Below, piece by piece: positions 53,395-63,236 of a DNA stretch of 64,000 nucleotides (positions are counted from its first letter, which is position 1; every line of letters starts with the position of its first letter). Origin of the DNA: Hydrogenophaga sp. (GTDB lineage: Bacteria; Pseudomonadota; Gammaproteobacteria; Burkholderiales; Burkholderiaceae_C); NCBI RefSeq assembly GCF_018780075.1, contig NZ_JADMKB010000005.1, positions 1-64,000 of the forward strand, written 5' to 3'. The notes under the pieces were generated by a model. That model saw only the letters and a program-made list of their open reading frames with translations. It ran no database searches and was not told the DNA's origin. Both the position numbers and the translations under genes were made by a program.

Positions 53395-53432
53395 AAACAA
53401 AAACGGCCCGCTGCGGGTGCAAACGGGCCGTT
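53395..53432 (-). terminator. Leucine attenuator terminator of leuA
   Basis: On the minus strand, aacggcccg and cgggccgtt form a 9-bp stem followed by tttgtttt. It begins 20 nt after the leader peptide stop and lies 60 bp before leuA, as expected for ribosome-mediated attenuation. Confidence 0.8.
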
Positions 53433-53451
53433 GTTGGAAATCGCTTTTGCG

Positions 53452-53508
53452 TTACCAGACCTGCCCGTGACGGACACCCAGTAGCAGCGAGAACGAAACT
53501 TGTTTCAT
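53452..53508 (-). CDS. leuL: leuA leader peptide
   Basis: An 18-codon frame encodes MKQVSFSLLLGVRHGQVW. Three consecutive leucine codons (ctg cta ctg), one of them the rare cta, are placed so that a ribosome stalled there would affect folding of the terminator hairpin just downstream. Small proteobacterial leader peptides with Leu runs before leuA are a known attenuation design. A clear Shine-Dalgarno is not visible in front of its ATG, a weakness of this call. Confidence 0.7.
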   Translation of the reverse strand: MKQVSFSLLLGVRHGQVW

Positions 53509-53576
53509 GGCAAACAATGTATCACAAAGGGCATGCGATCTTCGTGGAGGAAACCCAGGGCCATCAAGCGGTGACT

Positions 53577-54419
53577 CTATTCATGCAAACCACGCTCGTC
53601 GGGTTCGTCCGTGGACGTGCTGATGACACTCGTCGGTCTGCCTTTGGACTTGCGCCAGAAGTACATCGCGTAACCCGAGAGCCCGTAAATGACAAACAGA
53701 CCGAACAGCACAGTCGGAGGATGGATGTTGATGACCGCGATACCCAGCGCCACCAAGACAATGGCCGCGAAAGGCACACTCTTCTTAAGGCTCAAGTCTT
53801 TGAAACTGTAGAACGGCACGTTGGTGACCATGGTCAGACCCGAATACAGCGTCAACGCGAACATCGGCCACACCAGCACGGTTCGGTCCAACTCCAATTC
53901 GGTCGCCAGCCAGATGAACCCCGCCACCAGTGCCGCAGCAGCAGGGGACGGCAGGCCCTGGAAGTAGCGTTTGTCCACCACCCCAGTGTTGACGTTGAAG
54001 CGCGCCAAGCGCAGCGCGGCGCAGGCGCAGTAAACGAAGGCGGCGATCCATCCCCAACGGCCAATGTCTTTGAGCACCCAGACATACGCCACCAACCCGG
54101 GCGCAGCACCAAACGACACCATGTCGGACAGTGAGTCCATCTGCTCACCGAAGGCGCTTTGGGTGTTGGTCATGCGGGCCACGCGACCATCCAGACTGTC
54201 CAGCACCATGGCCGCAAAAATGCCCACTGTGGCCAGGTCGAAGCGTCCGTTCATGGCCATGACGATGGCGTAAAACCCGCCAAACAAAGCGGCCAGCGTG
54301 ATCATGTTCGGCACCATGTAGATGCCCTTGCTTCGCTTGCGACTCTCGCCGCTGGGTTCGTTCAATGGGTCGGTTCCGTCGTGCATGGATGTTCGGCTCA
54401 GGCCGCTTGCCGCGCTCAT
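53577..54419 (-). CDS. pssA: CDP-diacylglycerol-serine O-phosphatidyltransferase
   Basis: The start is taken at ATG 54419 (MSAASGLSRTS); MHDGTDPL eleven codons later is an alternative. The 280-residue membrane enzyme has the CDP-alcohol phosphotransferase motif DG-x2-AR-x8-G-x3-D-x3-D (DSLDGRVARM...GEQMDSLSD) and about six to eight membrane segments. It makes phosphatidylserine, the precursor of phosphatidylethanolamine, by the type II route. leuL-leuA follows on the same strand 68 bp downstream. Confidence 0.93.
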   Translation of the reverse strand: MSAASGLSRTSMHDGTDPLNEPSGESRKRSKGIYMVPNMITLAALFGGFYAIVMAMNGRFDLATVGIFAAMVLDSLDGRVARMTNTQSAFGEQMDSLSDMVSFGAAPGLVAYVWVLKDIGRWGWIAAFVYCACAALRLARFNVNTGVVDKRYFQGLPSPAAAALVAGFIWLATELELDRTVLVWPMFALTLYSGLTMVTNVPFYSFKDLSLKKSVPFAAIVLVALGIAVINIHPPTVLFGLFVIYGLSGYAMYFWRKSKGRPTSVISTSTDEPDERGLHE

Positions 54420-54466
54420 GGCGCAAGGTGGCAGTGTAAGCCAGGGGAAAGTTGGCAGAAAAAGAA

Positions 54467-54490
54467 AAAGGCCACCGAGGTGGCCTTTGA
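54467..54490 (-). terminator. Terminator of the ilvBHC operon
   Basis: A 10-bp stem (aaaggccacc / ggtggccttt) lies 18 bp after the ilvC stop. On the minus strand it is followed by an extended T-rich run. Confidence 0.85.
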
Positions 54491-54507
54491 GCAAGCATGA
54501 AGCCAGA

Positions 54508-55659
<1,152 letters not shown>

Positions 55660-56151
55660 TCAAACGCGCAGGATTCTCTCACCCCGGCCGATGCCGCACG
55701 AACCGGTGCGCACGGTTTCGAGAATCGCACCACGGTCGATGGCCTCCAGGAATGCATCATTCTTGCCCTGGTCGCCGGTGAGTTCGATGGTGTAGCTCTT
55801 CTCCGTCACGTCGATGACGCGGCCGCGAAAGATGTCGGCCATGCGCTTCATTTCCTCGCGCTCCTTGCCCACCGCGCGCACCTTCACCAGCATGAGTTCA
55901 CGCTCCGTGTAGGCGCCCTCGGTCAGGTCCACCACCTTGACGACTTCGATCAGCCGGTTCAGGTGCTTGGTGATCTGCTCGATCACGTCGTCCGACCCTG
56001 TGGTCTGGATCGTCATGCGCGAGAGGCTGGGGTCTTCCGTGGGAGCCACGGTCAGCGATTCGATGTTGTAGCCCCGCGCGGAGAACAGGCCCACCACGCG
56101 CGAGAGCGCACCGGGTTCGTTTTCGAGCAGGACAGCGATGATGTGTTTCAT
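55660..56151 (-). CDS. ilvH: Acetolactate synthase small (regulatory) subunit
   Basis: The start is ATG 56151 (MKHIIAVLLENEPGALSRVVGLFSARGYNIESLTV). The 163-residue protein has an N-terminal ACT domain that binds valine and a C-terminal domain typical of IlvH/IlvN. It raises activity of the large subunit and gives valine feedback. It lies 109 bp after ilvB in the same operon. Confidence 0.95.
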   Translation of the reverse strand: MKHIIAVLLENEPGALSRVVGLFSARGYNIESLTVAPTEDPSLSRMTIQTTGSDDVIEQITKHLNRLIEVVKVVDLTEGAYTERELMLVKVRAVGKEREEMKRMADIFRGRVIDVTEKSYTIELTGDQGKNDAFLEAIDRGAILETVRTGSCGIGRGERILRV

Positions 56152-56260
56152 GAATGAGATTCCTCTTTTCTGAGCCCTCCCCGGCGCACGGTAATGCGCA
56201 GGCTTGGCTGCAAATAGATTCGTCGAAGGGACTGCCACTCGGGGTGGCAGGGTGAAAAGC

Positions 56261-58036
56261 TCAGAGGTCTTCGGCGCCCAATGTCATCTCGGTGATGCCC
56301 TTGCCGGCACGCACCATGGGGAAGACGTTTTCCGTGGGGTCGGTGCGGAAGTCCATGAAGACGGTGCGGTCCTTGAGCTTGCGCGCTTCGCGCAGAGCAC
56401 CTTCCACGTCCTGCGGGCGCTCGATCAGCATGCCGACGTGGCCATAGGCCTCGGCGAGCTTCACGAAGTTGGGCAACGCATCCATGTAGCTGTGGCTGTA
56501 GCGCCCCTCGTAGTCGAGCTCCTGCCACTGGCGAACCATGCCGAGGTAACGGTTGTTCAGCGCCACGATCTTGATCGGCGTGTTGTATTGCAGGCAGGTG
56601 GAGAGTTCCTGGATGCACATCTGCACCGAGCCTTCGCCGGTCACGCAGAACACTTCGCTCTCGGGCTTGGCCAGCTTGATGCCCATGGCGTAGGGAATGC
56701 CCACACCCATGGTGCCCAACCCCCCGGAGTTGATCCAGCGGCGCGGCTCGTTGAACTTGTAGTACTGCGCGGCCCACATCTGGTGCTGACCGACGTCGGA
56801 CGTGATGTAAGCGTCGGCGTCCTTGGTCATGTTCCAGAGCGTTTCCACCACGTGCTGCGGCTTGATCACGTCCTTGTTGCCACGGTCGTACTTCAGGCAG
56901 TCGGTCGAACGCCAGCCTTCGATGGTTTCCCACCAGCCCGCCAGCGCCTTTTCTTCGGCCCGGGTGCTGGTCTCGCGCACCATGTTGATCAGCTCGGTCA
57001 ACACATCTTTCACGTCACCCACGATGGGCACGTCCACCTTGACGCGCTTGGAGATGCTCGACGGGTCGATGTCGATGTGGATGATCTTGCGTTCGTTTTG
57101 AGCGAAGTGCTTGGGGTTGCCGATCACGCGGTCATCGAAACGCGCGCCCACGGCCAGCAGCACGTCGCAGTTCTGCATCGCATTGTTGGCCTCCACCGTG
57201 CCGTGCATGCCCAGCATGCCGAGGAACTTGCGGTCGGAGGCAGGATAGGCGCCCAGGCCCATCAGGGTGTTGGTGACCGGGTAACCCAGCAAGTCCACCA
57301 GCGTACGCAGTTCCTGCACCGCATTGCCCAGCAGCACGCCGCCGCCCGTGTAGATGTAAGGACGCTTCGCGGTGAGCAACAGCTGCAGGGCCTTGCGGAT
57401 CTGGCCTCCGTGGCCTTTGCGCACCGGGTTGTACGAGCGCATCTCCACCGATTCGGGGTAGCCCGAGTAGGCGGTTTTGTTGAACGACACGTCCTTCGGG
57501 ATGTCCACCACCACAGGGCCCGGGCGGCCGGTGCGCGCGATGTGAAAGGCCTTCTTCATCACCACCGCCAGGTCGCGCACATCCTTCACCAGGAAGTTGT
57601 GCTTGACGATGGGGCGCGTGATGCCGACGGTGTCGCACTCCTGGAAGGCGTCCAGACCGATCGCGGCTGTGGGCACCTGACCGGCGATGATCACCATCGG
57701 GATGCTGTCCATGTAGGCGGTGGCGATGCCGGTCACGGCATTGGTCAGGCCGGGGCCCGAGGTGACCAGGGACACGCCCACATCGCCAGTGGCGCGGGCA
57801 TACCCATCGGCGGCGTGAACGGCGGCCTGCTCATGGCGCACCAGCACATGCTGGATGGTGTCCTGTTTGTAGAACGCGTCGTAGATGTGCAGCACAGCAC
57901 CACCGGGATAGCCCCAGATGTACTTCACGCCTTCAGCCTGGAGGGCCTTGACGAGGATCTCTGCCCCGCGGAGTTCTTGGGTGGCTGCGCCGGACGCGGC
58001 GGCAGCGGAGGCCAGTTCGGCCTTGTTGATTTCCAT
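56261..58036 (-). CDS. ilvB: Acetolactate synthase large (catalytic) subunit
   Basis: The start is ATG 58036 (MEINKAELASAAAASG), preceded by gaaagg; a long upstream open extension is ignored. The 591-residue ThDP enzyme has GYPGGAVLHIYDAF, the catalytic Glu region RHEQAAVHAADGYARATG, TSGPGLTN, the FAD region LGAYPASDRKFLGMLGMHG, and the ThDP motif GEGSVQM...NNRYLGMVRQWQ. It forms acetolactate and acetohydroxybutyrate, the first common step of branched-chain synthesis. An extended -10 lies about 150 bp upstream. Confidence 0.95.
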   Translation of the reverse strand: MEINKAELASAAAASGAATQELRGAEILVKALQAEGVKYIWGYPGGAVLHIYDAFYKQDTIQHVLVRHEQAAVHAADGYARATGDVGVSLVTSGPGLTNAVTGIATAYMDSIPMVIIAGQVPTAAIGLDAFQECDTVGITRPIVKHNFLVKDVRDLAVVMKKAFHIARTGRPGPVVVDIPKDVSFNKTAYSGYPESVEMRSYNPVRKGHGGQIRKALQLLLTAKRPYIYTGGGVLLGNAVQELRTLVDLLGYPVTNTLMGLGAYPASDRKFLGMLGMHGTVEANNAMQNCDVLLAVGARFDDRVIGNPKHFAQNERKIIHIDIDPSSISKRVKVDVPIVGDVKDVLTELINMVRETSTRAEEKALAGWWETIEGWRSTDCLKYDRGNKDVIKPQHVVETLWNMTKDADAYITSDVGQHQMWAAQYYKFNEPRRWINSGGLGTMGVGIPYAMGIKLAKPESEVFCVTGEGSVQMCIQELSTCLQYNTPIKIVALNNRYLGMVRQWQELDYEGRYSHSYMDALPNFVKLAEAYGHVGMLIERPQDVEGALREARKLKDRTVFMDFRTDPTENVFPMVRAGKGITEMTLGAEDL

Positions 58037-58189
58037 GATGAACCTTTCGAGAATTTCTCTGACGAAATACCTTGGGTGCCCCTCCACCCACTCTTGTGAA
58101 GCGGTGTCAGGACTTGAGGCCAATGGACATGAGCGGACACATACCCCGCCGGACCTTGACCCGTTTGCCTTTTTGAATTGCAGCCTGAC

Positions 58190-58200
58190 ATTATCGCACT
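58190..58200 (-). promoter_or_regulatory. Probable extended -10 promoter of ilvBHC
   Basis: On the minus strand, tgcgataat fits the TGn-TATAAT extended -10 type. No good -35 is visible, which this type tolerates. It lies about 150 bp before the ilvB start. Confidence 0.4.
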
Positions 58201-58305
58201 GCAACAGACGTCGCGATCCGTCTTTGATGGGTCTGACAGACTTGGGGGCAAAAAAAGCCAGGGCCCGCGGTGCGACAATCCGCCCCAGGATCCAACCACC
58301 GCCCG

Positions 58306-58851
58306 ATGACAGACCCCGCTTCGCCCCCCCTTCTGACCACCGCAGCCAATCTGACGGCCCCTCCACTGCGGCGCCGAATGGCCTGCTGGTTGTACGAAGG
58401 CATGCTGTTGTTTGGGGTGGTCTTCATCGCCGGCTACCTGTTTTCCACGCTCACCCAGACCAGACACGCGCTGGACAACCGCCACTTGCAACAGGCCTTC
58501 CTATTTGTGGTGTTCGGGATCTACTTCGCTTGGTTCTGGGCCAAAGGCCAGACCCTGGCCATGAAAACCTGGCACATCCGCGTGGTGGACAACCAAGGTC
58601 GGCCACTCACACAGGCACGTGCCCTGTGGCGCTATGTGTTGAGCTGGTTGTGGTTTCTGCCACCACTGGCCGTGGGCGCGGCCTTTTCGCTGCCGGGCGG
58701 AGAGCTGGCGTTGATCGTGGTCGGATGGGTGTTGGTCTGGGCCCTGCTGTCGCGGTTTCATGCCCAGCGGCAATTCGTTCACGACGCGTTGGCCGGCACC
58801 CGCCTGGTGCACTTCCAGCCCGTCGAAACACCCAAGCGCAACAAACGTTGA
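58306..58851 (+). CDS. RDD family membrane protein
   Basis: A 181-residue protein from ATG 58306 with an RDD domain: RRRMACWLYEGMLLFGVVFI at the first membrane segment (an R-x-x-D-variant), a second segment near 62-80, KGQTLAMKTWHIRVVDNQGR, and a third around 120-150. The family is structural or transport-related with no fixed role. It is followed 10 bp later by dgkA. Confidence 0.8.
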   Translation: MTDPASPPLLTTAANLTAPPLRRRMACWLYEGMLLFGVVFIAGYLFSTLTQTRHALDNRHLQQAFLFVVFGIYFAWFWAKGQTLAMKTWHIRVVDNQGRPLTQARALWRYVLSWLWFLPPLAVGAAFSLPGGELALIVVGWVLVWALLSRFHAQRQFVHDALAGTRLVHFQPVETPKRNKR

Positions 58852-58861
58852 TGCTCCCTTC

Positions 58862-59260
58862 ATGAACCCCTCCACGCCGCGAGAAGCTCCGGACGCGCAA
58901 AAAGGTCGAACGGGTCTGCAGCGCATGTGGCACGCCTTCGGCTATTCCCTGGCTGGCCTGCGCGCCGGATGGCGCGAAACCGCGTTCCGGCAGGAGGCCA
59001 TGGCAGCACTGGTCATGCTGCCCCTGGCCTTCTGGCTGGGGCGGACCTGGGTCGAAGTGGTGTTGCTGACCGGCGTGGTGCTGCTGGTCATGATCGTCGA
59101 ACTGCTCAACACGGGTGTGGAATCGGCCGTGGACCGCATCGGGCCGGAATGGCACACCCTGTCCAAACGGGCCAAAGACATGGGCAGCGCCGCCGTGCTG
59201 CTGAGCCTGCTGCTGTGCGCGGGCACCTGGGGCGCCGCGATCTGGGCCCGCTGGCTTTGA
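58862..59260 (+). CDS. dgkA: Diacylglycerol kinase
   Basis: A 132-residue inner-membrane kinase with the DgkA pattern: [23 protein letters not shown] (amphipathic start), three membrane segments, and the catalytic [20 protein letters not shown] with Glu and Asn for Mg-ATP. It recycles diacylglycerol to phosphatidic acid. It sits between an RDD protein and a LOG-family gene on the same strand. Confidence 0.93.
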   Translation: MNPSTPREAPDAQKGRTGLQRMWHAFGYSLAGLRAGWRETAFRQEAMAALVMLPLAFWLGRTWVEVVLLTGVVLLVMIVELLNTGVESAVDRIGPEWHTLSKRAKDMGSAAVLLSLLLCAGTWGAAIWARWL

Positions 59261-59282
59261 CCCCACCCCTCTCTCCCGACCC

Positions 59283-59870
59283 ATGAGCACTCCCACGTTT
59301 TCCTTGTGCGTCTACTGTGGCTCCCGACCGGGAGCCGACCCCGCCTTCGCAGACGCTGCCCGCGCCGTGGGCGAATGGATCGGGCGTCACGGTGGTCAAC
59401 TGGTGTACGGCGGAGGTCGCAATGGCCTGATGGGCTTGGTGGCCGACGCCACCATGGCAGCCGGCGGACGGGTGATCGGCATCATTCCCAAGGCGCTGGT
59501 GGAAAAAGAGTGGGCGCACCACGGTTGCAGCGAGCTGCATGTCGTGGACACCATGCACGAACGCAAACGGCTCATGGCAGAACACGCTGACGCGTTCCTG
59601 GCCTTGCCTGGCGGCATCGGCACACTGGAAGAATTTTTTGAGGTCTGGACCTGGCGCCAGCTGGGCTATCACGACAAACCGGTCGGGCTGCTCAACCTGG
59701 GCGGTTACTACGACAGCCTGTTGGCGTTCCTGCACACCGGCGTGCGACAGCAGTTCATGGGTGACTGGCAGATGAACCTGATTCGGGTCGACACAGACGC
59801 TGCGCGGCTGCTTCCCGATCTGGTTCAAGCCGCCGGTTTCTCGCCGGCGGCGCGGGTGGACGCCATCTGA
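59283..59870 (+). CDS. LOG-family protein (cytokinin riboside 5'-monophosphate phosphoribohydrolase-like)
   Basis: A 195-residue Rossmann-like protein with the LOG motif [16 protein letters not shown] (near 108-123) and [15 protein letters not shown] at the N terminus, plus [16 protein letters not shown]. Bacterial LOG proteins cleave nucleoside monophosphates to base and ribose phosphate. In non-plant-associated bacteria the role is probably nucleotide salvage or clean-up. It converges on the PII gene. Confidence 0.9.
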   Translation: MSTPTFSLCVYCGSRPGADPAFADAARAVGEWIGRHGGQLVYGGGRNGLMGLVADATMAAGGRVIGIIPKALVEKEWAHHGCSELHVVDTMHERKRLMAEHADAFLALPGGIGTLEEFFEVWTWRQLGYHDKPVGLLNLGGYYDSLLAFLHTGVRQQFMGDWQMNLIRVDTDAARLLPDLVQAAGFSPAARVDAI

Positions 59871-59876
59871 GCCCGG

Positions 59877-60236
<360 letters not shown>

Positions 60237-60311
60237 TCAAGAAGGGAAAAGATCATTATGCCCAAGGGTCACGAACCCGGTCATACACTCCGCCGGAACC
60301 GGAACCCTCAC

Positions 60312-61355
60312 ATGCCCACAACCCCGCCAGCCTTGACCGCCCTCCCTCGCCACATACCCATCACGGTGAGCTACCGCGGCGGTCATCCGGAGAACATCCA
60401 CCACGGCTCGCTGGCCGTGGTCAATGTCCAGGGCGAGTTGCTGGCCAGCGTCGGTGACGTGGACTCGCCGCTGTTCACCCGCTCCTCGCTCAAACCGTTT
60501 CAGGCCATGCCGCTGATCGCCCTCGCCGCCGACCGGCTCGACCTGGACGATGCCGATGTGGCCCTGCTCTGTGCCAGCCACAACGGCGAGCCGATGCACG
60601 TGGAACGCGTGGCCAGCCTTCTCGCCCGCGTGGGCGCGTCCGAAGCGACCCTGGCCTGCGGCAGCCATGTGCCCTACTTCTACAGTGCGAACGGGCGCCA
60701 GCCCGAACCGGGTGCGATCTTCAACCGCCTTCACCACAACTGCTCGGGCAAACACACCGGCATGCTGCTGCTGGCCCACGCGCTGGGGCAACCGCTGAGC
60801 GGCTATCTGGACACGCAACACCCGGTCCAACGGCAGATCGCGCAGAGTGTGAGCCACTTCGCGGGCGTGCCGGTCGAGCAGCTGGTGCGGGGCACCGACG
60901 GCTGCAGTGCGCCCAACTACGCCTTGCCGCTGCGCTCGCTGGCCCATGCGTTTGCCCGGCTGACGCTGACCGACCCCGACCCCATCTACGGGCCCGCTCC
61001 ACAACGCGTCGCGCACGCCATGTGCCGCCACCCCGAACTGGTCAGCGGCCAAGGCCGCAACGACCTCACACTGATGCGCGCGGGCCGGGGTGACTGGGTG
61101 AGCAAGGTCGGTGCCGACGGCGTGCAGGCCATGGCCAGCTTCAGCCGCGGCATCGGCCTCGCGGCCAAATGCAGCGAAGGGCAACTGGTGCCGTTGATGG
61201 TGGCCCTGGTGTCGGCACTGGACCAACTGGGTTGGCTCGATGCCGAGAGCCACGCCGTGCTGGCCAGCCTGGTCCCGCCACCGCTCAGAAACGCGGCGGG
61301 CATCGAGGTCGGGGAGATGCGCGCGGTGCTTCAGCTCAACGGTCCGCTCGCCTGA
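60312..61355 (+). CDS. Class 3 (Rhizobium etli ReAV-type) L-asparaginase
   Basis: The start is ATG 60312. In the 347-residue protein the ReAV-type residues are recognisable: nucleophile pair Ser58-x2-Lys61 in RSSLKPF, Ser89 in CASHNGE, and zinc ligands Cys144 and Lys147 (NCSGKHTG) with Cys198 (TDGCSAPNYAL). The Cys-to-Cys spacing of 54 equals that of R. etli AnsA (Cys135, Cys189). It hydrolyses asparagine to aspartate and ammonia and is unrelated to E. coli asparaginases. Placement next to a PII gene fits a nitrogen-scavenging role. Confidence 0.85.
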   Translation: MPTTPPALTALPRHIPITVSYRGGHPENIHHGSLAVVNVQGELLASVGDVDSPLFTRSSLKPFQAMPLIALAADRLDLDDADVALLCASHNGEPMHVERVASLLARVGASEATLACGSHVPYFYSANGRQPEPGAIFNRLHHNCSGKHTGMLLLAHALGQPLSGYLDTQHPVQRQIAQSVSHFAGVPVEQLVRGTDGCSAPNYALPLRSLAHAFARLTLTDPDPIYGPAPQRVAHAMCRHPELVSGQGRNDLTLMRAGRGDWVSKVGADGVQAMASFSRGIGLAAKCSEGQLVPLMVALVSALDQLGWLDAESHAVLASLVPPPLRNAAGIEVGEMRAVLQLNGPLA

Positions 61356-61360
61356 GCGGT

Positions 61361-61440
61361 TCCAGCCCAGGGATGCCGCGAACCGGCTGTTCCGGGCCAC
61401 AGGCTTGGCCCCACTGGGGGCCTGCGAGGCGCAGTGGGGT
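61361..61440 (-). repeat. Dispersed intergenic repeat, copy 3 (inverted), with hairpin
   Basis: On the minus strand this matches copies 1 and 2 (gaaccggct, cgggccacagg, ttggcccc read on plus). A hairpin with 8-bp arms (ccccactg / cagtgggg, 61409-61416 and 61432-61439) overlaps its end and may end transcription of both convergent genes. Confidence 0.65.
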
Positions 61441-63131
61441 CATGCCCGGTACTTGCTGGTGATCGGATAACGCCAGTCCTTGCCGAAACTGCGGTGGGTG
61501 ACGCGAATGCCCACGGGAGCCTGGCGGCGCTTGTATTCGTTGACCCGGATCAGCCGCACCACTTTGTCCACATCGGCTTGCGCGTAGCCCGCGGCCACAA
61601 TGCTGGCGGGGCTCTGGTCGTTCTCCATGTAGCGCTCGATGATGGCGTCGAGCACCTCGTACTCGGGCAGGCTGTCCTGGTCCTTCTGGTCGGGACGCAG
61701 CTCGGCACTGGGAGGCCGGGTGATGATGCGCTCGGGGATCGGGTTGGCGCCCGTGCCATAGGGGTCGTGTGCGTTGCGCCAGCGCGCAAGGCGAAACACC
61801 ATGGTCTTGGCCACGTCCTTGATGACCGCAAAACCACCGGCCATGTCACCGTACAGCGTGCAGTAGCCAGTGGCCATTTCACTCTTGTTGCCGGTGGTCA
61901 GCACGATGCCGCCGAACTTGTTGGACAGCGCCATGAGCAAGGTGCCGCGGATGCGGGCCTGCAGGTTCTCTTCTGTCGTGTCTTCCGCCCGCCCCGCAAA
62001 CTCCTGGGCCAGGCTGGCCTTGAAGGCCTCGAACTGGGGCGCGATCGCGATCTCGTCGTAGCGCACGCCCATGCGCGCCGCCATGTCGCGCGCGTCGATC
62101 CAGGAGATGTCCGCCGTGTACGGCGACGGCATCATCACCGCGCGCACACGGTCCTTGCCGAGCGCATCGACCGCGATGGCGAGCACCAGCGCAGAGTCGA
62201 TACCGCCCGAGAGGCCCAGGATCGCGGCCGGGAAGCCGTTCTTGCCGATGTAGTCACGAACGCCCAGCACCAGCGCGTGCCAAAGATCGGCCTCCTGGCT
62301 GTGCGCTCGGTCCACTGCGGCATCGATCCGCCAGCCACCCGCCTGCAGCTCCATGGCCACGTCGAACAGCGTTTCCTCAAAACTGATGGCACGCCCTGCC
62401 AGCGCACCGTCGGCGCCGAGCACGAAACTGCGCCCCTCGAACACGATCTCGTCCTGCCCACCCACCAGATGCGCATAGACCAACGGCAGGCCGGTGGACA
62501 ATGCGCGCTCACGCATCATTGCCTCGCGTTCGCCCCCCTTGCCAGTGTGGAACGGCGATGCGTTGATGACCGCCAGCACCTGGGCGCCCGCTGCCGCCGC
62601 ATCGGCCGCTGGCGCATCGAACCAGGCGTCTTCGCAGATCAGCAGGCCCACCCGCACCGCCACGCCCTCGGCGGTCGGCACATCGAACACACAGGGTTCG
62701 GTGCCCGGCACAAAGTAGCGGCGTTCGTCAAACACCTGGTAGTTGGGCAGCTCGCGTTTGGCGTAGCGGTGCTTCACCACTCCCTCGAGCAGCACGCTCG
62801 CCGCATTGAACAAGCGCGCCACCGAGACGCTGCGCTCGCGCCGGTCTCCGGCGTCCGTCGCGCGCCAAGGGTGACCCACCACGATGTGCAGGCCTTTGAG
62901 CTGGATCGTCTCGCTCGCCACGGTTTTCAGGGCATCATCACAGGCTTCGATGAAGGCCGGGCGCAGAAACAGGTCTTCGGCCGCATAGCCGCAGATCGCG
63001 AGCTCGGGCGTGAGCAAGAGCCGTGCTCCGCGCGCATGGGCTTCATGCGCCGCGTCGATGATTTTCCGGGCGTTGCCCGGCATGTCACCCACCACGAAAT
63101 TGAGCTGGGCCACACAGATTTTGAGCGTCAT
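61440..63131 (-). CDS. nadE: Glutamine-dependent NAD+ synthetase
   Basis: The start is ATG 63131 (MTLKICVAQLNFVVGDMPGN). The 563-residue two-domain enzyme has an N-terminal nitrilase-type glutaminase (Glu in LTPELAICGY, Lys in VVKHRYAKRELPNY, Cys in GLLICEDAWF) and a C-terminal synthetase with the PP-loop GLSGGIDSALVL. It amidates nicotinic acid adenine dinucleotide to NAD+. The nadE-glnB proximity is common in Burkholderiales; here an asparaginase lies between on the other strand. Confidence 0.95.
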   Translation of the reverse strand: MTLKICVAQLNFVVGDMPGNARKIIDAAHEAHARGARLLLTPELAICGYAAEDLFLRPAFIEACDDALKTVASETIQLKGLHIVVGHPWRATDAGDRRERSVSVARLFNAASVLLEGVVKHRYAKRELPNYQVFDERRYFVPGTEPCVFDVPTAEGVAVRVGLLICEDAWFDAPAADAAAAGAQVLAVINASPFHTGKGGEREAMMRERALSTGLPLVYAHLVGGQDEIVFEGRSFVLGADGALAGRAISFEETLFDVAMELQAGGWRIDAAVDRAHSQEADLWHALVLGVRDYIGKNGFPAAILGLSGGIDSALVLAIAVDALGKDRVRAVMMPSPYTADISWIDARDMAARMGVRYDEIAIAPQFEAFKASLAQEFAGRAEDTTEENLQARIRGTLLMALSNKFGGIVLTTGNKSEMATGYCTLYGDMAGGFAVIKDVAKTMVFRLARWRNAHDPYGTGANPIPERIITRPPSAELRPDQKDQDSLPEYEVLDAIIERYMENDQSPASIVAAGYAQADVDKVVRLIRVNEYKRRQAPVGIRVTHRSFGKDWRYPITSKYRA

Positions 63132-63236
63132 GAAACGGGTCAACCTCAGGAAAAACAAGGGACGCCAGGCCGTCGCGGTGCGCGTTCCCGTGGCATCGGT
63201 ACAAGCCCTGCTCGGCGCTCGAACGGGCACACCACC

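Noticed and set aside
58090-58140. Short frame MCPLMSIGLKS upstream of ilvB as a possible branched-chain leader peptide
   Set aside because: It holds only scattered Leu/Ile codons, no Val, and no terminator-antiterminator pair is visible between it and ilvB.
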